Shown here piece after piece: positions 1 to 7,363 of a DNA stretch of 10,203 bases. The stretch's first letter is position 1. Each line of letters begins with the position of its first letter. The notes under the pieces were generated by a model. That model had not been told where the DNA came from and searched no databases. It was given only the letters and a program-made list of their open reading frames with translations. Made by a program: the position numbers and the translations under genes. Source of the stretch: Phoronis ovalis (Eukaryota > Phoronida > Phoronidae); contig JAOXYB010066534.1 in assembly GCA_028565635.1 (NCBI GenBank), forward strand, positions 1-10,203. The letters are read 5' to 3'.

Positions 1-832
1 GGCCAGTCTCTCCAACTGACAGCATTCTTGGCTGGGGTACACTCTCGGAGTTGTTTACAACTCACCGAATGTCTAGTTAAGTTTTATTTTTATTGGGTGC
101 TTACTGTAATCTGAGTGTTACGTACCTAAGATTAGAAAGGTTATGTGAATCCCTGTATTTTGCACAAAAACAGTGATCATTAGAACATGCCAAAAAGATA
201 AGTTGTTTAACGGGTAAAAGTCTTTACAATCTGAGTTGATTGGGCGGTTTTTTTAATGTTAAAAAGAAAAAAAAAGTATAAAACAAAAACATTTTTTTGG
301 ATCTGTTGTGTCTGTTCAAAAACAAGGTTTATTAAAAAATAATAAATGAAAAAGCCAAAATCTTTTTGGTTTGGTCTTAGTTTATCAAATGAATGCCATA
401 AAAACTTGAAGTGACACATATTTATAATTACAATTGTGCAATAGGATATATAACAATGCAAGGAATCCATTATCACCTATAAAAAATGTACCATTGAAAT
501 GTTACCAATGAGCATGACAAACATATTCTGACACTCCTGTTAGACTATCAATAATTAGCTACTCTATGAAACCAGGGAGATTAGAAATAATAATCCTATC
601 AAAAAAAACAACTATTGTGAGGCAATATAATAGTTGTGAAAACATATCAGGTACTAAATTGACAAAGGGTATTTTATGAGATAAGCAATGCAGTACCCAA
701 CATTTGATCAGGTTGGAACCCTGGCTGTATCATACCATGGTCAACATATATTTTCATGATATTATATTGTTCTTATTTTTGTTTGTTAATTTGAGTGATT
801 TTTTTTTATGTTTGTTGCTTTATTTGTTTCAG
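1..832 (+). other. Last intron (3' part) of the M13 metallopeptidase gene
   Basis: This stretch precedes the acceptor of the M13 terminal exon and is read as its intron. It ends in a long T-rich tract from about 799 to 830 followed by CAG at 830-832, with a plausible branch site (ttaat) near 786-790. The preceding M13 exon, which should encode a segment like FAQxWC...DVHSPGxF, is not visible, so the intron starts left of the window. The interior is A+T-rich with homopolymer A runs around 262-300 and no recognisable coding sequence. The first ~60 bases are less A+T-rich and could be part of something else, but no family could be assigned. Confidence 0.7.
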
Positions 833-932
833 AGTGGTAGGCACTTTGTCAAACAGTCATGACTTTGCAAGTGCATTTAAATGTGCAGCAGGAACACCGA
901 TGAACCCACATAAGAAGTGTCAAGTGTGGTAG
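833..932 (+). CDS. Terminal coding exon of an M13 zinc metallopeptidase (neprilysin/ECE family)
   Basis: Seen: after the acceptor at 830-832, one base (833) completes a split codon, then 32 codons run from GTG at 834 to a TAG stop at 930-932. The peptide begins [11 protein letters not shown] and ends [11 protein letters not shown]. Known: M13 peptidases (neprilysin, ECE, relatives) are type II membrane ectoenzymes that use zinc to cleave extracellular peptides; they end in a conserved GTLxN...FxC...MNPxxKCxVW segment with an invariant terminal Trp and a nearby disulfide Cys. Including the split codon, the exon matches the 33 residues from Arg717 to the C-terminus of human neprilysin in length. 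The split codon ends in A, compatible with Arg (AGA or CGA). The GTPMNP stretch is ECE-like and KKCQVW is neprilysin-like, so the subfamily is unresolved. The zinc-binding HExxH and GENIAD-type motifs lie outside the window. Alternatives: a retained pseudogene fragment, unlikely given the intact frame and acceptor. Confidence 0.9.
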
Positions 933-1340
933 TGACAACCAGAAGGCATCATAATTTAGTTTTAGTCATATGCTTAAAATACACAGATATCAAAATGGAT
1001 TCAATTAGAAAAAAATATATTAAGATGCAGGTGCTGAAAATAATGTGAAAGAAGCTACCTGTCATAGCTAGCAAACTTACTAGTTTATCCAAATGCTTTA
1101 ACTTGCAAATGAACCAATGAATACTAAATGTGAAAGGTGTTTATAATTTTGCTTTTTTAAACTGTTTTGATTTAAATTGCTCTGTACATTGTTCAAGATT
1201 GGCTGTAGTAAATCAGCAGCTATACCCACTAAGATTGTCTGTACTAGTCTTAGTAGAAACGGCACATGTTATTGTAACAGTATAGATAAATGTTTCTTGA
1301 ACCCTAAACAACAATAAAGACCCTGAAAAGTTATACAGAG
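933..1340 (+). other. Predicted 3' UTR of the M13 metallopeptidase gene
   Basis: From the TAG stop to roughly 20 bases past the AATAAA at 1313-1318. The sequence is A+T-rich and carries no open frame of note on either strand. The right edge is an estimate based on the usual 10-30 nt between signal and cleavage site. Confidence 0.55.
1313..1318 (+). promoter_or_regulatory. Candidate poly(A) signal for the M13 gene
   Basis: Canonical AATAAA, about 380 nt after the stop codon, and the first one on the + strand downstream of the exon. It implies a 3' UTR of about 0.4 kb. Non-canonical signals cannot be excluded. Confidence 0.55.
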
Positions 1341-2165
1341 AAGTTACATGCAAAGTACCAAAACGAAAGACAGTTATATAGACTGATATATCCCAATTAT
1401 TATTACATTCTATATGGAAAATATAGTACTATATGTATATGACAATTATACATTAGTGGAATCAATTCAGTATGGTGAAACATTAAAACTTGACAACCAC
1501 CGTTCCATTCAGAAATATACATGGATTATATTATGATGTTACATCTAACAAAGGATTTTTGTAATTGATTTAGATGTCAAATTATTATAATATTCAGATA
1601 AGAATTCTTGTGTCTAACTTTCACATACAACATTTGCTAAAAATCCCATTCCAGTATATACCTGTCATAACTTTTAATTGCTATTAAAATTACAGTATTG
1701 TTACAGGTCATATGCTTCATTGAAATCAAGAAATACAAATTTGTTTTGCTTTTTCATTTTCTAGCAAAACAGGCATAAATCAGCAGGTATGTTATATAGG
1801 TATGTTATACAGGTATGTTATACAGGTATGTTATATAGCAGTAGTACCAATTGCGTAAATTTGTAAATTACATTAGCTTTTTATAAATTTATAAACAAAT
1901 AATCAGAGCTTTAATTATGAATATTAATAATGATTGAATTGCTTGTGATAATTTTCTTTACATTTAACCGATTGACCGCCGAAACTGTACACATTCTGAA
2001 ATAATTTCACAGAATTTTCTTAGCAGTGTGCCTGTGGTTTTAGGGCAACATGATATAAGCTATAAATAAGAAAAATTGTGTAGCGGAAAGAATTTAGCAC
2101 AAAATATAATTTTCAAGAAAGAGCTAAAAATATCAAAAACCCTGCTCTTAACTCTAGCGACCTTG
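1341..2165. other. Intergenic spacer between two convergent genes
   Basis: A+T-rich DNA between the predicted 3' ends of the + strand M13 gene and the - strand ABC transporter gene. It contains a 4-copy 13-bp tandem repeat at 1786-1837 and a perfect 14-bp palindrome (ATATAGTACTATAT) at 1421-1434. No coding sequence, RNA gene or promoter could be supported. Confidence 0.5.
1786..1837 (+). repeat. 13-bp minisatellite, four units
   Basis: Four head-to-tail copies of ggtatgttata(t/c)a start at 1786, 1799, 1812 and 1825. They differ only at the twelfth base (t, c, c, t). Each unit, preceded by a purine, reads AGGTATGT, close to a 5' splice-donor consensus on the + strand, although no exon is known there. 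Confidence 0.92.
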
Positions 2166-2167
2166 CC

Positions 2168-2427
2168 TAAAGTTCTGTCACTGTCATTTTATTAAACTTT
2201 GATTATGCTTGACTGTTTCAATAATAAGTCAAAATCTTGTGTAGAGTAACTACTGTAATAGGATTTCCATATGTATGTCCATCATTTGGTGATCTTCAGA
2301 GATGAAATCCTTTTTGCAATACGAAGGAGAAATTATATAAAATTATGCCTTAAGCAAATAATACGTCCCCAGGTGACTTTTAAACTTGAGGAATTTACAA
2401 TATACAGCAAAAATTAACAATTCATTT
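2168..2427 (-). other. Predicted 3' UTR of the ABC transporter gene
   Basis: Extends from just after the TGA stop to about 20 nt past the AATAAA at 2188-2193 on the - strand. The sequence is A+T-rich with no coding signal. The distal edge is estimated. Confidence 0.5.
2188..2193 (-). promoter_or_regulatory. Candidate poly(A) signal for the ABC transporter gene
   Basis: TTTATT on + reads AATAAA on -. It is the first canonical signal after the transporter stop codon (2428-2430), about 235 nt downstream, giving a short 3' UTR. Confidence 0.55.
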
Positions 2428-2631
2428 TCATTTACTAAGTTTTCTTTGACCAGTAGAGAGGTTATAATACGCCCCTTTCTTTGCTAATAGTTGTTGATGA
2501 GTACCCTGTTCAACAATGACTCCGTTTTCAACTACAGCTATACTATCTGCATTCTGAATGGTAGACAAACGATGAGCGATCACAATGCATGTTCTACCTG
2601 CACGAGCACGGTCTAAAGCAGCTTGAACAAC
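2428..2631 (-). CDS. ABCB1-like: ABCB1-like transporter, last coding exon: H-loop and C-terminus of NBD2
   Basis: The acceptor TTATTTCAG ends at 2632, and the exon reads 67 codons plus a TGA at 2428-2430. It opens [15 protein letters not shown], then [13 protein letters not shown], where the switch histidine of the H-loop (His20 of the exon, codon 2572-2574) contacts the ATP gamma-phosphate in this family. It continues through the GxxxExGTHxxLL motif typical of ABCB C-termini ([20 protein letters not shown]) and ends QRKLSK. The C-terminal tail is short, as in P-glycoprotein. The final residues after GAYYNL do not match a tail I know and are probably lineage-specific. The exon begins at the same residue (VVQ) as the last exon of human ABCB1. 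Confidence 0.96.
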   Translation of the reverse strand, partial: VVQAALDRARAGRTCIVIAHRLSTIQNADSIAVVENGVIVEQGTHQQLLAKKGAYYNLSTGQRKLSK

Positions 2632-3065
2632 CTGAAATAAGAGAATGTAATAAGATTCTTACAAAAAAGCAATTTGTCTGTTATCTGTGTTACAAATATA
2701 ATAAGTTGCAGAATAAGTTAGCCTTTGCAACATAGGGAACAGATGAAGGACACTGTCAAACAGAATCTGTCAAACAGACTTCTTTTAACAGCCCCAGTTT
2801 AGTGTTGAAATGTGTGCGCAAGCCAGGCTGATGGAGCAGCCTAATAACAATTTCATGTGATGCAATGATAACCAATCTCTTCAAAGCAGGACAATAGACT
2901 GGCAGGGTGCAACACAATTGTCTTGGAAAGAATTTTTCATCTTTATTCATATAAGCCTGCATTTTACCAATTCAGAATAAAATTGCAACTGACAGGAAAG
3001 TACGTTCCCTTAGTCAGTAGTAGGATACAATTTGTCATAAAATTTTATGTATCTTGTAGCTTTAC
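2632..3065 (-). other. Intron of the ABC transporter gene (434 bp)
   Basis: Bounded by donor GTAAAG (3065 downward) and acceptor CAG (2634-2632). Open frames on both strands across 2756-3165 are artefacts: the + strand one runs antisense into the 3066-3212 exon. Nothing else was recognised in it. Confidence 0.9.
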
Positions 3066-3212
3066 CTTCTCGCTCTCTGTGTCCAAGGCAGAAGTTGCTT
3101 CATCCAACAGAAGGATTTTGGGATTGCACATTAAAGCCCTGGCAATAGCTACTCTCTGTTTCTGACCGCCAGACAACTGAGTGCCTTTCTCACCAACCTC
3201 TGTTTCATATCC
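3066..3212 (-). CDS. ABCB1-like: ABCB1-like transporter exon: ABC signature, Walker B and D-loop of NBD2
   Basis: The 49 codons start [12 protein letters not shown], followed by the signature LSGGQKQR (LSGGQ codons at 3162-3176), then ILLLDEATS, where the Asp is the Walker B residue and the following Glu the catalytic base, and the D-loop SALD. It ends TESEK. In a full transporter this signature faces the Walker A of the first ATPase domain, completing one of the two ATP sites. All catalytic residues are present, so this site should be active. Both exon edges are phase 0; the acceptor is ATTTGCAG and the donor AAG|GTAAAG. The length of 147 nt equals the corresponding vertebrate ABCB1 exon as I recall it. 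Confidence 0.97.
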
Positions 3213-3479
3213 CTGCAAATAATAATCAAATAATATACTAAAACACTATGGTTATAATAAATAATCAATAAACTGGTGCATACTCATCACTGTGTACACA
3301 ATAGAATGGTCAGTTTTTGGAAATTTGTTATAGAGATGAAACCAATTTGTGAACAAAGTTTCTGTAGTTGCAGTTGCATGGGCAATAGGGAGTTATGTTA
3401 ATAGTTAATAGAATACCGGAATTATCTAATATGTTTATAACATGATCTACTAGGAGGAACTAGGATAAACTACACTTAC
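3213..3479 (-). other. Intron of the ABC transporter gene (267 bp)
   Basis: Donor GTAAGT (3479-3474) and acceptor CAG (3215-3213 region). It contains one copy of a short dispersed motif, ctaggaggaactaggat, at about 3449-3465. Nothing else was recognised. Confidence 0.9.
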
Positions 3480-3683
3480 TGCTGGCAAAGATGCAATAAA
3501 ATCATGAATATTTGCTGTTCTGGCAGCTAAAATGATGTCATTTTCACTGATTTCCCTGTCAACTCCATAGATCAAGTTATCTCTGATGGAGCAATCAAAC
3601 AGCACAGGCTCCTGGCTCACAACAGCAATCTGTTCTCTCAACCAGTTCACATTTAAATCACGAAGCTCTATTCCATCCAAAAA
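3480..3683 (-). CDS. ABCB1-like: ABCB1-like transporter exon: Q-loop and helical subdomain of NBD2
   Basis: The 68 codons begin FLDGIELRDLNVNWLR. The Q-loop VVSQEPVLFD follows, with Gln24 of the exon as the residue that couples ATP binding to the membrane domain. The helical subdomain (CSIRDNLIYG, then ISENDIILAARTANIHDFI) ends at SLPA, directly before GYETEVG of the next exon. The acceptor TATTTTCAG and donor GCA|GTAAGT are strong. An open frame continues on both sides of the exon (3450-3851), but those extensions are intron. The exon is 204 nt; human ABCB1 exon 26, the counterpart, is 207 nt as I recall, and this exon lacks one residue around the NxYG loop. Confidence 0.96.
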
Positions 3684-4408
3684 CTGAAAATAAATATGTT
3701 GGGTATTAAGCATTGAATCCAGTAGTGGAGTTGGGAAAGAATATGCTGCATGCAAGCACTTGGTGGTGCCACCCAACTCTGAACTCAAACATCCACCAAG
3801 TCTGTGTTCTGTGAATGAATGGGTAAGCGCACAGACGCAACTATAAAACATGTGGGAACATCAACACCACCAAGTACATGCATATTAGACTGCTGAGTGG
3901 AATATACATTTTTCTGCAAGTTGTTGTCTCATGCAATAATTTGCATGAAACTAAATACATGTAATACCAGAAGGTTTATTTTAATTCCTGTGTTTTAACT
4001 CCAGCATTATTTGATTAGGGATGATAAATCAAGTAATACTTTCTATACTACTAAATCTCGAGTGTCCGTCTGTCACTCTGTAAATCTGTCACTCTTTCCA
4101 CAAATATCTTCAAACCTATTATATGTAGAATCATGATCTTTTCACACATCGTAGGTATCGACGATGGCTCGGGTTCCTCAAATTTTGGGGTCAATCTGTG
4201 AACGGTATCATATTTAATGGAGCATTTTTAAACCTCTTGCATCATTATTTTTTGCCTGTGAGAGTCACGTGAACATATCTGAACTCGGCCTTACGTGACC
4301 TACATCTCTATCAAGATCCGTCGTTTACCACGGGTGCCGTCTAGTTAGTTACTATACGAGGAAAAACTAAAATTTTGAAAAGCGCATTACAGAATGTATT
4401 TTACTTAC
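3684..4408 (-). other. Intron of the ABC transporter gene (725 bp), carrying a probable mobile-element relic
   Basis: This is the longest of the four complete introns, with donor GTAAGT (4408-4403) and acceptor CAG (3686-3684). Roughly 310 bp of it (about 4044-4356) is a compositionally distinct block described separately. The rest includes a 9-bp inverted repeat, acttggtgg at 3758-3766 and ccaccaagt at 3793-3801, around a 26-nt loop. Confidence 0.88.
4044..4356. mobile_element. Candidate short non-autonomous transposon (MITE-like) inside an intron
   Basis: The block is visibly richer in G+C than the flanking intron, with CpG-containing words such as ctcgag, tcgacgatgg and tcacgtga that are scarce elsewhere. 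Its ends form an imperfect inverted repeat: tatactactaaatctcgag from 4044 on + against tatagtaactaactagacg reading down from 4356 on -. An 11-bp direct repeat, tctgtcactct, occurs at 4069-4079 and 4085-4095. No open frame or transposase fragment is present. No clear target-site duplication was found, so the exact ends and superfamily are uncertain. It could instead be a SINE or another dispersed repeat. Confidence 0.5.
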
Positions 4409-4606
4409 TATGTGGCCACTGTCTGGGTCATAAAATCGCTGTATAAGAGACACAGTTGTACTTTTTCCACATCCACTACCACCGACCAAAGCAACTGTGT
4501 TGCCAGGACGTACAGTCAGATTTAAACCCTTTAGAATCTGAATATCAGGTCGAGTTGGGTATGTAAACTTCACATCTTTAAATGTGATTTCTCCTGCTAT
4601 GTATTC
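4409..4606 (-). CDS. ABCB1-like: ABCB1-like transporter exon: A-loop and Walker A of NBD2
   Basis: The 66 codons begin [14 protein letters not shown]. The A-loop tyrosine is in [11 protein letters not shown] (Tyr16 of the exon), which stacks on the adenine of ATP in this family. Walker A is GGSGCGKST at residues 42-50 (codons 4457-4483), where Lys48 binds phosphate and Ser49 helps hold Mg2+. The exon ends [11 protein letters not shown]-glycoproteins usually have GSSGCGKST; here the second position is Gly, which still fits GxxGxGK[ST]. The acceptor is TTTTTTCAG and the donor ATA|GTAAGT. The 198-nt length equals the vertebrate ABCB1 counterpart as I recall it. Confidence 0.97.
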
Positions 4607-4947
4607 CTGAAAAAATCGAAAACAAAATTAAAATCACAAATGTTTCTTGGAAGCTTTTCTAAAGTGAAAGCTGTTAACAAATACTAGTTCAAGTTTTCAT
4701 CACCAGGAGGACTTAGGTATAATGCATCAAAATCATTTGATTATACTAAATCTGTTTTAATCACTTCTATGCAATAGTTTCTTATACATGTATCATAGCT
4801 GGCATTCAAAATTTAAACCATAAAAAACCTCTAGTATAATGTACAAGCATTATAATATCTATGGTGAAGCAATTGTTTTCAGCAACAACAGACAGTATCA
4901 GTACCACTAGGAGGACTCAAGTATGACTACCCATAAATAATATTTAC
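4607..4947 (-). other. Intron of the ABC transporter gene (341 bp)
   Basis: Donor GTAAAT (4947-4942) and acceptor CAG (4609-4607). It carries two copies of a short dispersed motif, caggaggacttaggtat (about 4704-4720) and ctaggaggactcaagtat (about 4907-4924). No coding sequence was seen beyond the flanking exons. Confidence 0.9.
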
Positions 4948-5104
4948 CAATGACTTTCCATTCATGGAGTAGCTGTCAATCTTTGCTTTTGAGCTGATAA
5001 TCTTCATAATGTGAGCTGCTGCCAGCTGAGCTTTGGAAAAATCTGGCAGCAGTGAAGCAGCTTGTCCCATAGCAATACCAGCAAAAGCAATGGCAAAAAA
5101 TACC
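4948..5104 (-). CDS. ABCB1-like: ABCB1-like transporter exon: end of last transmembrane helix and linker to NBD2
   Basis: The exon opens with one base (5104) completing a split codon, then 52 codons. The hydrophobic start VFFAIAFAGIAMGQAASLLP is the C-terminal part of the twelfth membrane helix, matching the P-glycoprotein pattern of small residues followed by GQ and a PD. DFSKAQLAAAHIMKII is the amphipathic stretch leading into the second ATPase domain, and the exon ends IDSYSMNGKSL. The acceptor is TTATTTTCAG and the donor TTG|GTAAAT. Entry is phase 2, exit phase 0. The 157-nt length agrees with the vertebrate exon as I recall it. The acceptor side is partly duplicated twice upstream in the intron (5193 and 5281 regions). 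Confidence 0.93.
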
Positions 5105-5340
5105 CTGAAAATAAGAGAGAACTTGTTATTTGTATTAATATCTTGAAGGAATAACATATTTGTCTGTATAGATAAATGCAAGTAAAACACAGTGGCAAAA
5201 TTACTGTGAAAATAAGGGGAAATTTGAATGTTATAACAATATCTGGCAATATATGCATATATACAACAATTGTTACATAAGCAAAAGCAATGGCAAACAG
5301 TATCCTGAAAAAAGGGACAACTGATATAAAAATGTTATAA
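5081..5340 (-). repeat. Degenerate ~100-bp tandem triplication covering the splice acceptor of the 4948-5104 exon
   Basis: Three copies of a tggcaaa(n)tac/t-ctgaaaa(t)aag block begin at 5091, 5193 and 5291. The first is the true exon edge. The third shares gcaaaagcaatggcaaa exactly (5081-5097 and 5281-5297) and keeps a CAG acceptor (5307-5305) plus 24 nt of exon-like sequence. The second is more diverged but also retains CAG (5206-5204 on -). The second and third also share atgttataa at 5228-5236 and 5332-5340. Spacing is 98-104 bp. Confidence 0.75.
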
Positions 5341-5562
5341 GCTATTTATTGCATTCTTGCATGTCAAAGTCTACATTCAAAATAAATCCATACCTTAGAC
5401 AAACTATTTGTTTTCCAGGACACAGGAGGTTATTATAAGAAAGGATGTGTCAGACAAATAAGCTTTAAGCAATTAACACCTGTAAAACATAGAAGCTGGG
5501 GGTGAACTGATATTGTCTAATGGTTGAATTTGAGACTGCAGTATGCATTACTAAACATGGGC

Positions 5563-5613
5563 AGTCATTAGGTCTGTTGAAATATTATGCCTACTTGGAA
5601 GTTATTAGGTCTG
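5563..5613 (+). repeat. Short direct repeat, 14 bp at 37-bp spacing
   Basis: agt(c/t)attaggtctg occurs at 5563-5576 and 5600-5613 with one mismatch. This is too small to assign to any element. Confidence 0.5.
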
Positions 5614-6868
5614 CTATTTGGCTAGAAGCCTGAAAAATAATGTCTTGGTATTTCTTTGTGTGCATTACTTAGTAGAGTAGACATCTGGTGCTTTGAGGGA
5701 CTAGGAGACTTCTGGTAATGATTAAGCCATCTGCTAAAGGATCATTTATGTCAAATCTAATATTAATGAAAGCATTTTTTGAAAAATATTCCATACGAAT
5801 ATTAGATACCTGCTTTTGTAGCTAGCACCTATGCACAGTGACTTTGGCAATAATATTTAAAATCCAAAGAAATACTGTCCTTATATATAATTTTTATATC
5901 ACTATGTAAAAAGGATGCTTTTTGCTGATGTTTTATTCTTTCTTGAAATAAAAACACTATCAAGATGTTTAAAGTCTCAGTGAGTCTCTGTTAAAGAATA
6001 TCACAAATTGCTCCAGCAGAACTGTCATAAAGAACAGCCATCTGTCTCATATATCTTAGAAGCATAAATTTTATTTGGCAACAGGAGAAGTACTGAATCA
6101 AAGTGCCAAGATTTAACAGATGATGAAGCTGAATTTTTGTTAACTTTTATATTCTAGCATCATTTATATAGAGCTGTTTGAAAATACAGTAACATTGTAA
6201 AACAAAATACCTCAATATGATATGTAAGAAAACAGTCAGGAAATGAAAACTTATAGACATACTATAACAGGAAAAGAAAGTACTTTATTTCTTACTACAG
6301 AAGATCATATTTACATGCTATTACACATAAACAATAGGAGCAGACATGACAAGCAGAAATCAATCAATCATGAATGAACTTCTTGAAAGGTTCTATAATT
6401 TTTAGGGGGAAGGGCAGTTAATGTGAAGACAAAATCCTGATATCAAATAAAGTATATAATAAAAGTTCACTATCCAGACTTTATTTAAATACATAAGAGT
6501 ATTACCTGATTTGTTCTACTTAAAAAGGAGCAACTACTAAGTTTAATAAGGTGTTACATAGTGGGTATGCTGTGTCAACAATCTTTACAACTTATGCACA
6601 CAAACCCCATATGGAAGAGTTCATTTAAGTGTTTGCTTAACAAATAATATTTTGTATACACTAATAGTGGCAGGGAAACAAGAAGTGCTAGGTGGCATGA
6701 TGGAGGAAGTATAAGATGGCGAATTGATAAGTTTGTAAGTTTTGATAATATTTATATGTTAGAATTCAATTGGAAATGTGTACTATTTGCTTTACAGTAC
6801 AGCTGAAGTTAGTATATACACAGAACATTTTAATCTAACATAGTGAATTCCTGTGAAACTTATACTTG

Positions 6869-6883
6869 TTATTATTATTATTA
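6869..6883 (+). repeat. Trinucleotide microsatellite (TTA)5
   Basis: Five perfect tta units within the long intron. Confidence 0.85.
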
Positions 6884-7264
6884 TTTTGAAAACAACATCA
6901 CTGATTTCTTTCTCTGACAACCTAGTATCTTATCATAGAGAGAGGCTTTTGTTTTTAAATCAATGAAATCCCTTAGTGTGAGTTTACCTAGTAACTGGGA
7001 ACTGATAATTAATAGTAAGTTTCTGGAATTACTATAAAACTATAATGATGATATTGCCAATAATAGTGACAGTATAGTGTGTCATTATTGCTAGTGACAT
7101 ACCATGTTTTATACCTTCAATCATCCTATATGACATTATGACAGGTGTACAAATTATATTATTAATATAAACAATTGCACTAAAAATCATAGCAGGAATT
7201 AGACTACTTTATACTAAAAATGTACACCCACTCTCAAGGCATACAATATTTATGACTGGTATAT

Positions 7265-7363
7265 ACTGGGTACTTTACGTTATGTATATTATCTGGGACT
7301 AATATAACTAAGACTGGGTACTTTATGTTATGTATATTATAACTGATATATACTGGGTACTTT
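7265..7363 (+). repeat. 48-bp tandem duplication with a third partial unit
   Basis: A 28-bp block at 7265-7292 recurs at 7313-7340 with one mismatch (c/t at the fourteenth base), a 48-bp period. A third partial copy, actgggtacttt, lies at 7352-7363, and like the first it is preceded by tatat. The near-identity of copies suggests a recent duplication. Confidence 0.88.

Larger units (their letters stand above)
2168..5104 (-). other. ABCB1-like: 3' part of an ABCB1/P-glycoprotein-type full ABC transporter gene (five exons)
   Basis: Five exons on the - strand join in frame to 302 residues plus one split codon: 5104-4948, 4606-4409, 3683-3480, 3212-3066, 2631-2428. Together they give the end of the last transmembrane helix, the linker and the complete second nucleotide-binding domain, with every ATPase motif intact. 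Known: ABCB full transporters have two membrane domains and two ATPase domains in one chain and export lipophilic drugs, phospholipids or bile salts across the plasma membrane. All introns are GT-AG (donors GTAAAT, GTAAGT, GTAAGT, GTAAAG), of 341, 725, 267 and 434 bp, and the four internal junctions are phase 0. The exon lengths 157, 198, 204, 147 and 204 closely mirror the 3' exons of human ABCB1 as I recall them. This points to the ABCB1/4/11 clade; the exact orthologue cannot be decided. The first half of the gene is outside the window. Confidence 0.95.

Noticed and set aside
3-80. + strand frame at the left edge containing GWGTLSE, resembling a trypsin-like serine protease motif
   Set aside because: Only about 26 codons before a stop, no cysteine or other S1 landmarks, and it lies in what must be the M13 intron. 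Seven residues matched by eye are not enough.
207-476. - strand 89-codon open frame
   Set aside because: A+T-driven, with Phe/Ile/Lys runs from homopolymer tracts. It sits in the M13 intron and has no family resemblance.
1786-1837. Tandem repeat considered as a CRISPR array
   Set aside because: Units are 13 bp with no spacers, and the genome is eukaryotic. It is a minisatellite.
2756-3165. Open frames on both strands around the 2632-3065 intron
   Set aside because: The - frame is within an intron, and the + frame is antisense to the signature/Walker B exon.
3684-3851. ATG-started N-terminal extension of the Q-loop exon frame
   Set aside because: The acceptor TATTTTCAG at 3684 and the protein family show the exon starts at FLDG. 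The extension is intronic read-through.
5004-5258. 84-codon - strand frame overlapping the transmembrane exon
   Set aside because: A shifted frame of the true exon plus duplicated intron. It matters only if the upstream decoy acceptor is used.
5750-5812. Donor-like AAGCAG|GTATCT on the - strand
   Set aside because: The upstream frame in the required phase is open for only about 15 codons and is not transporter-like.
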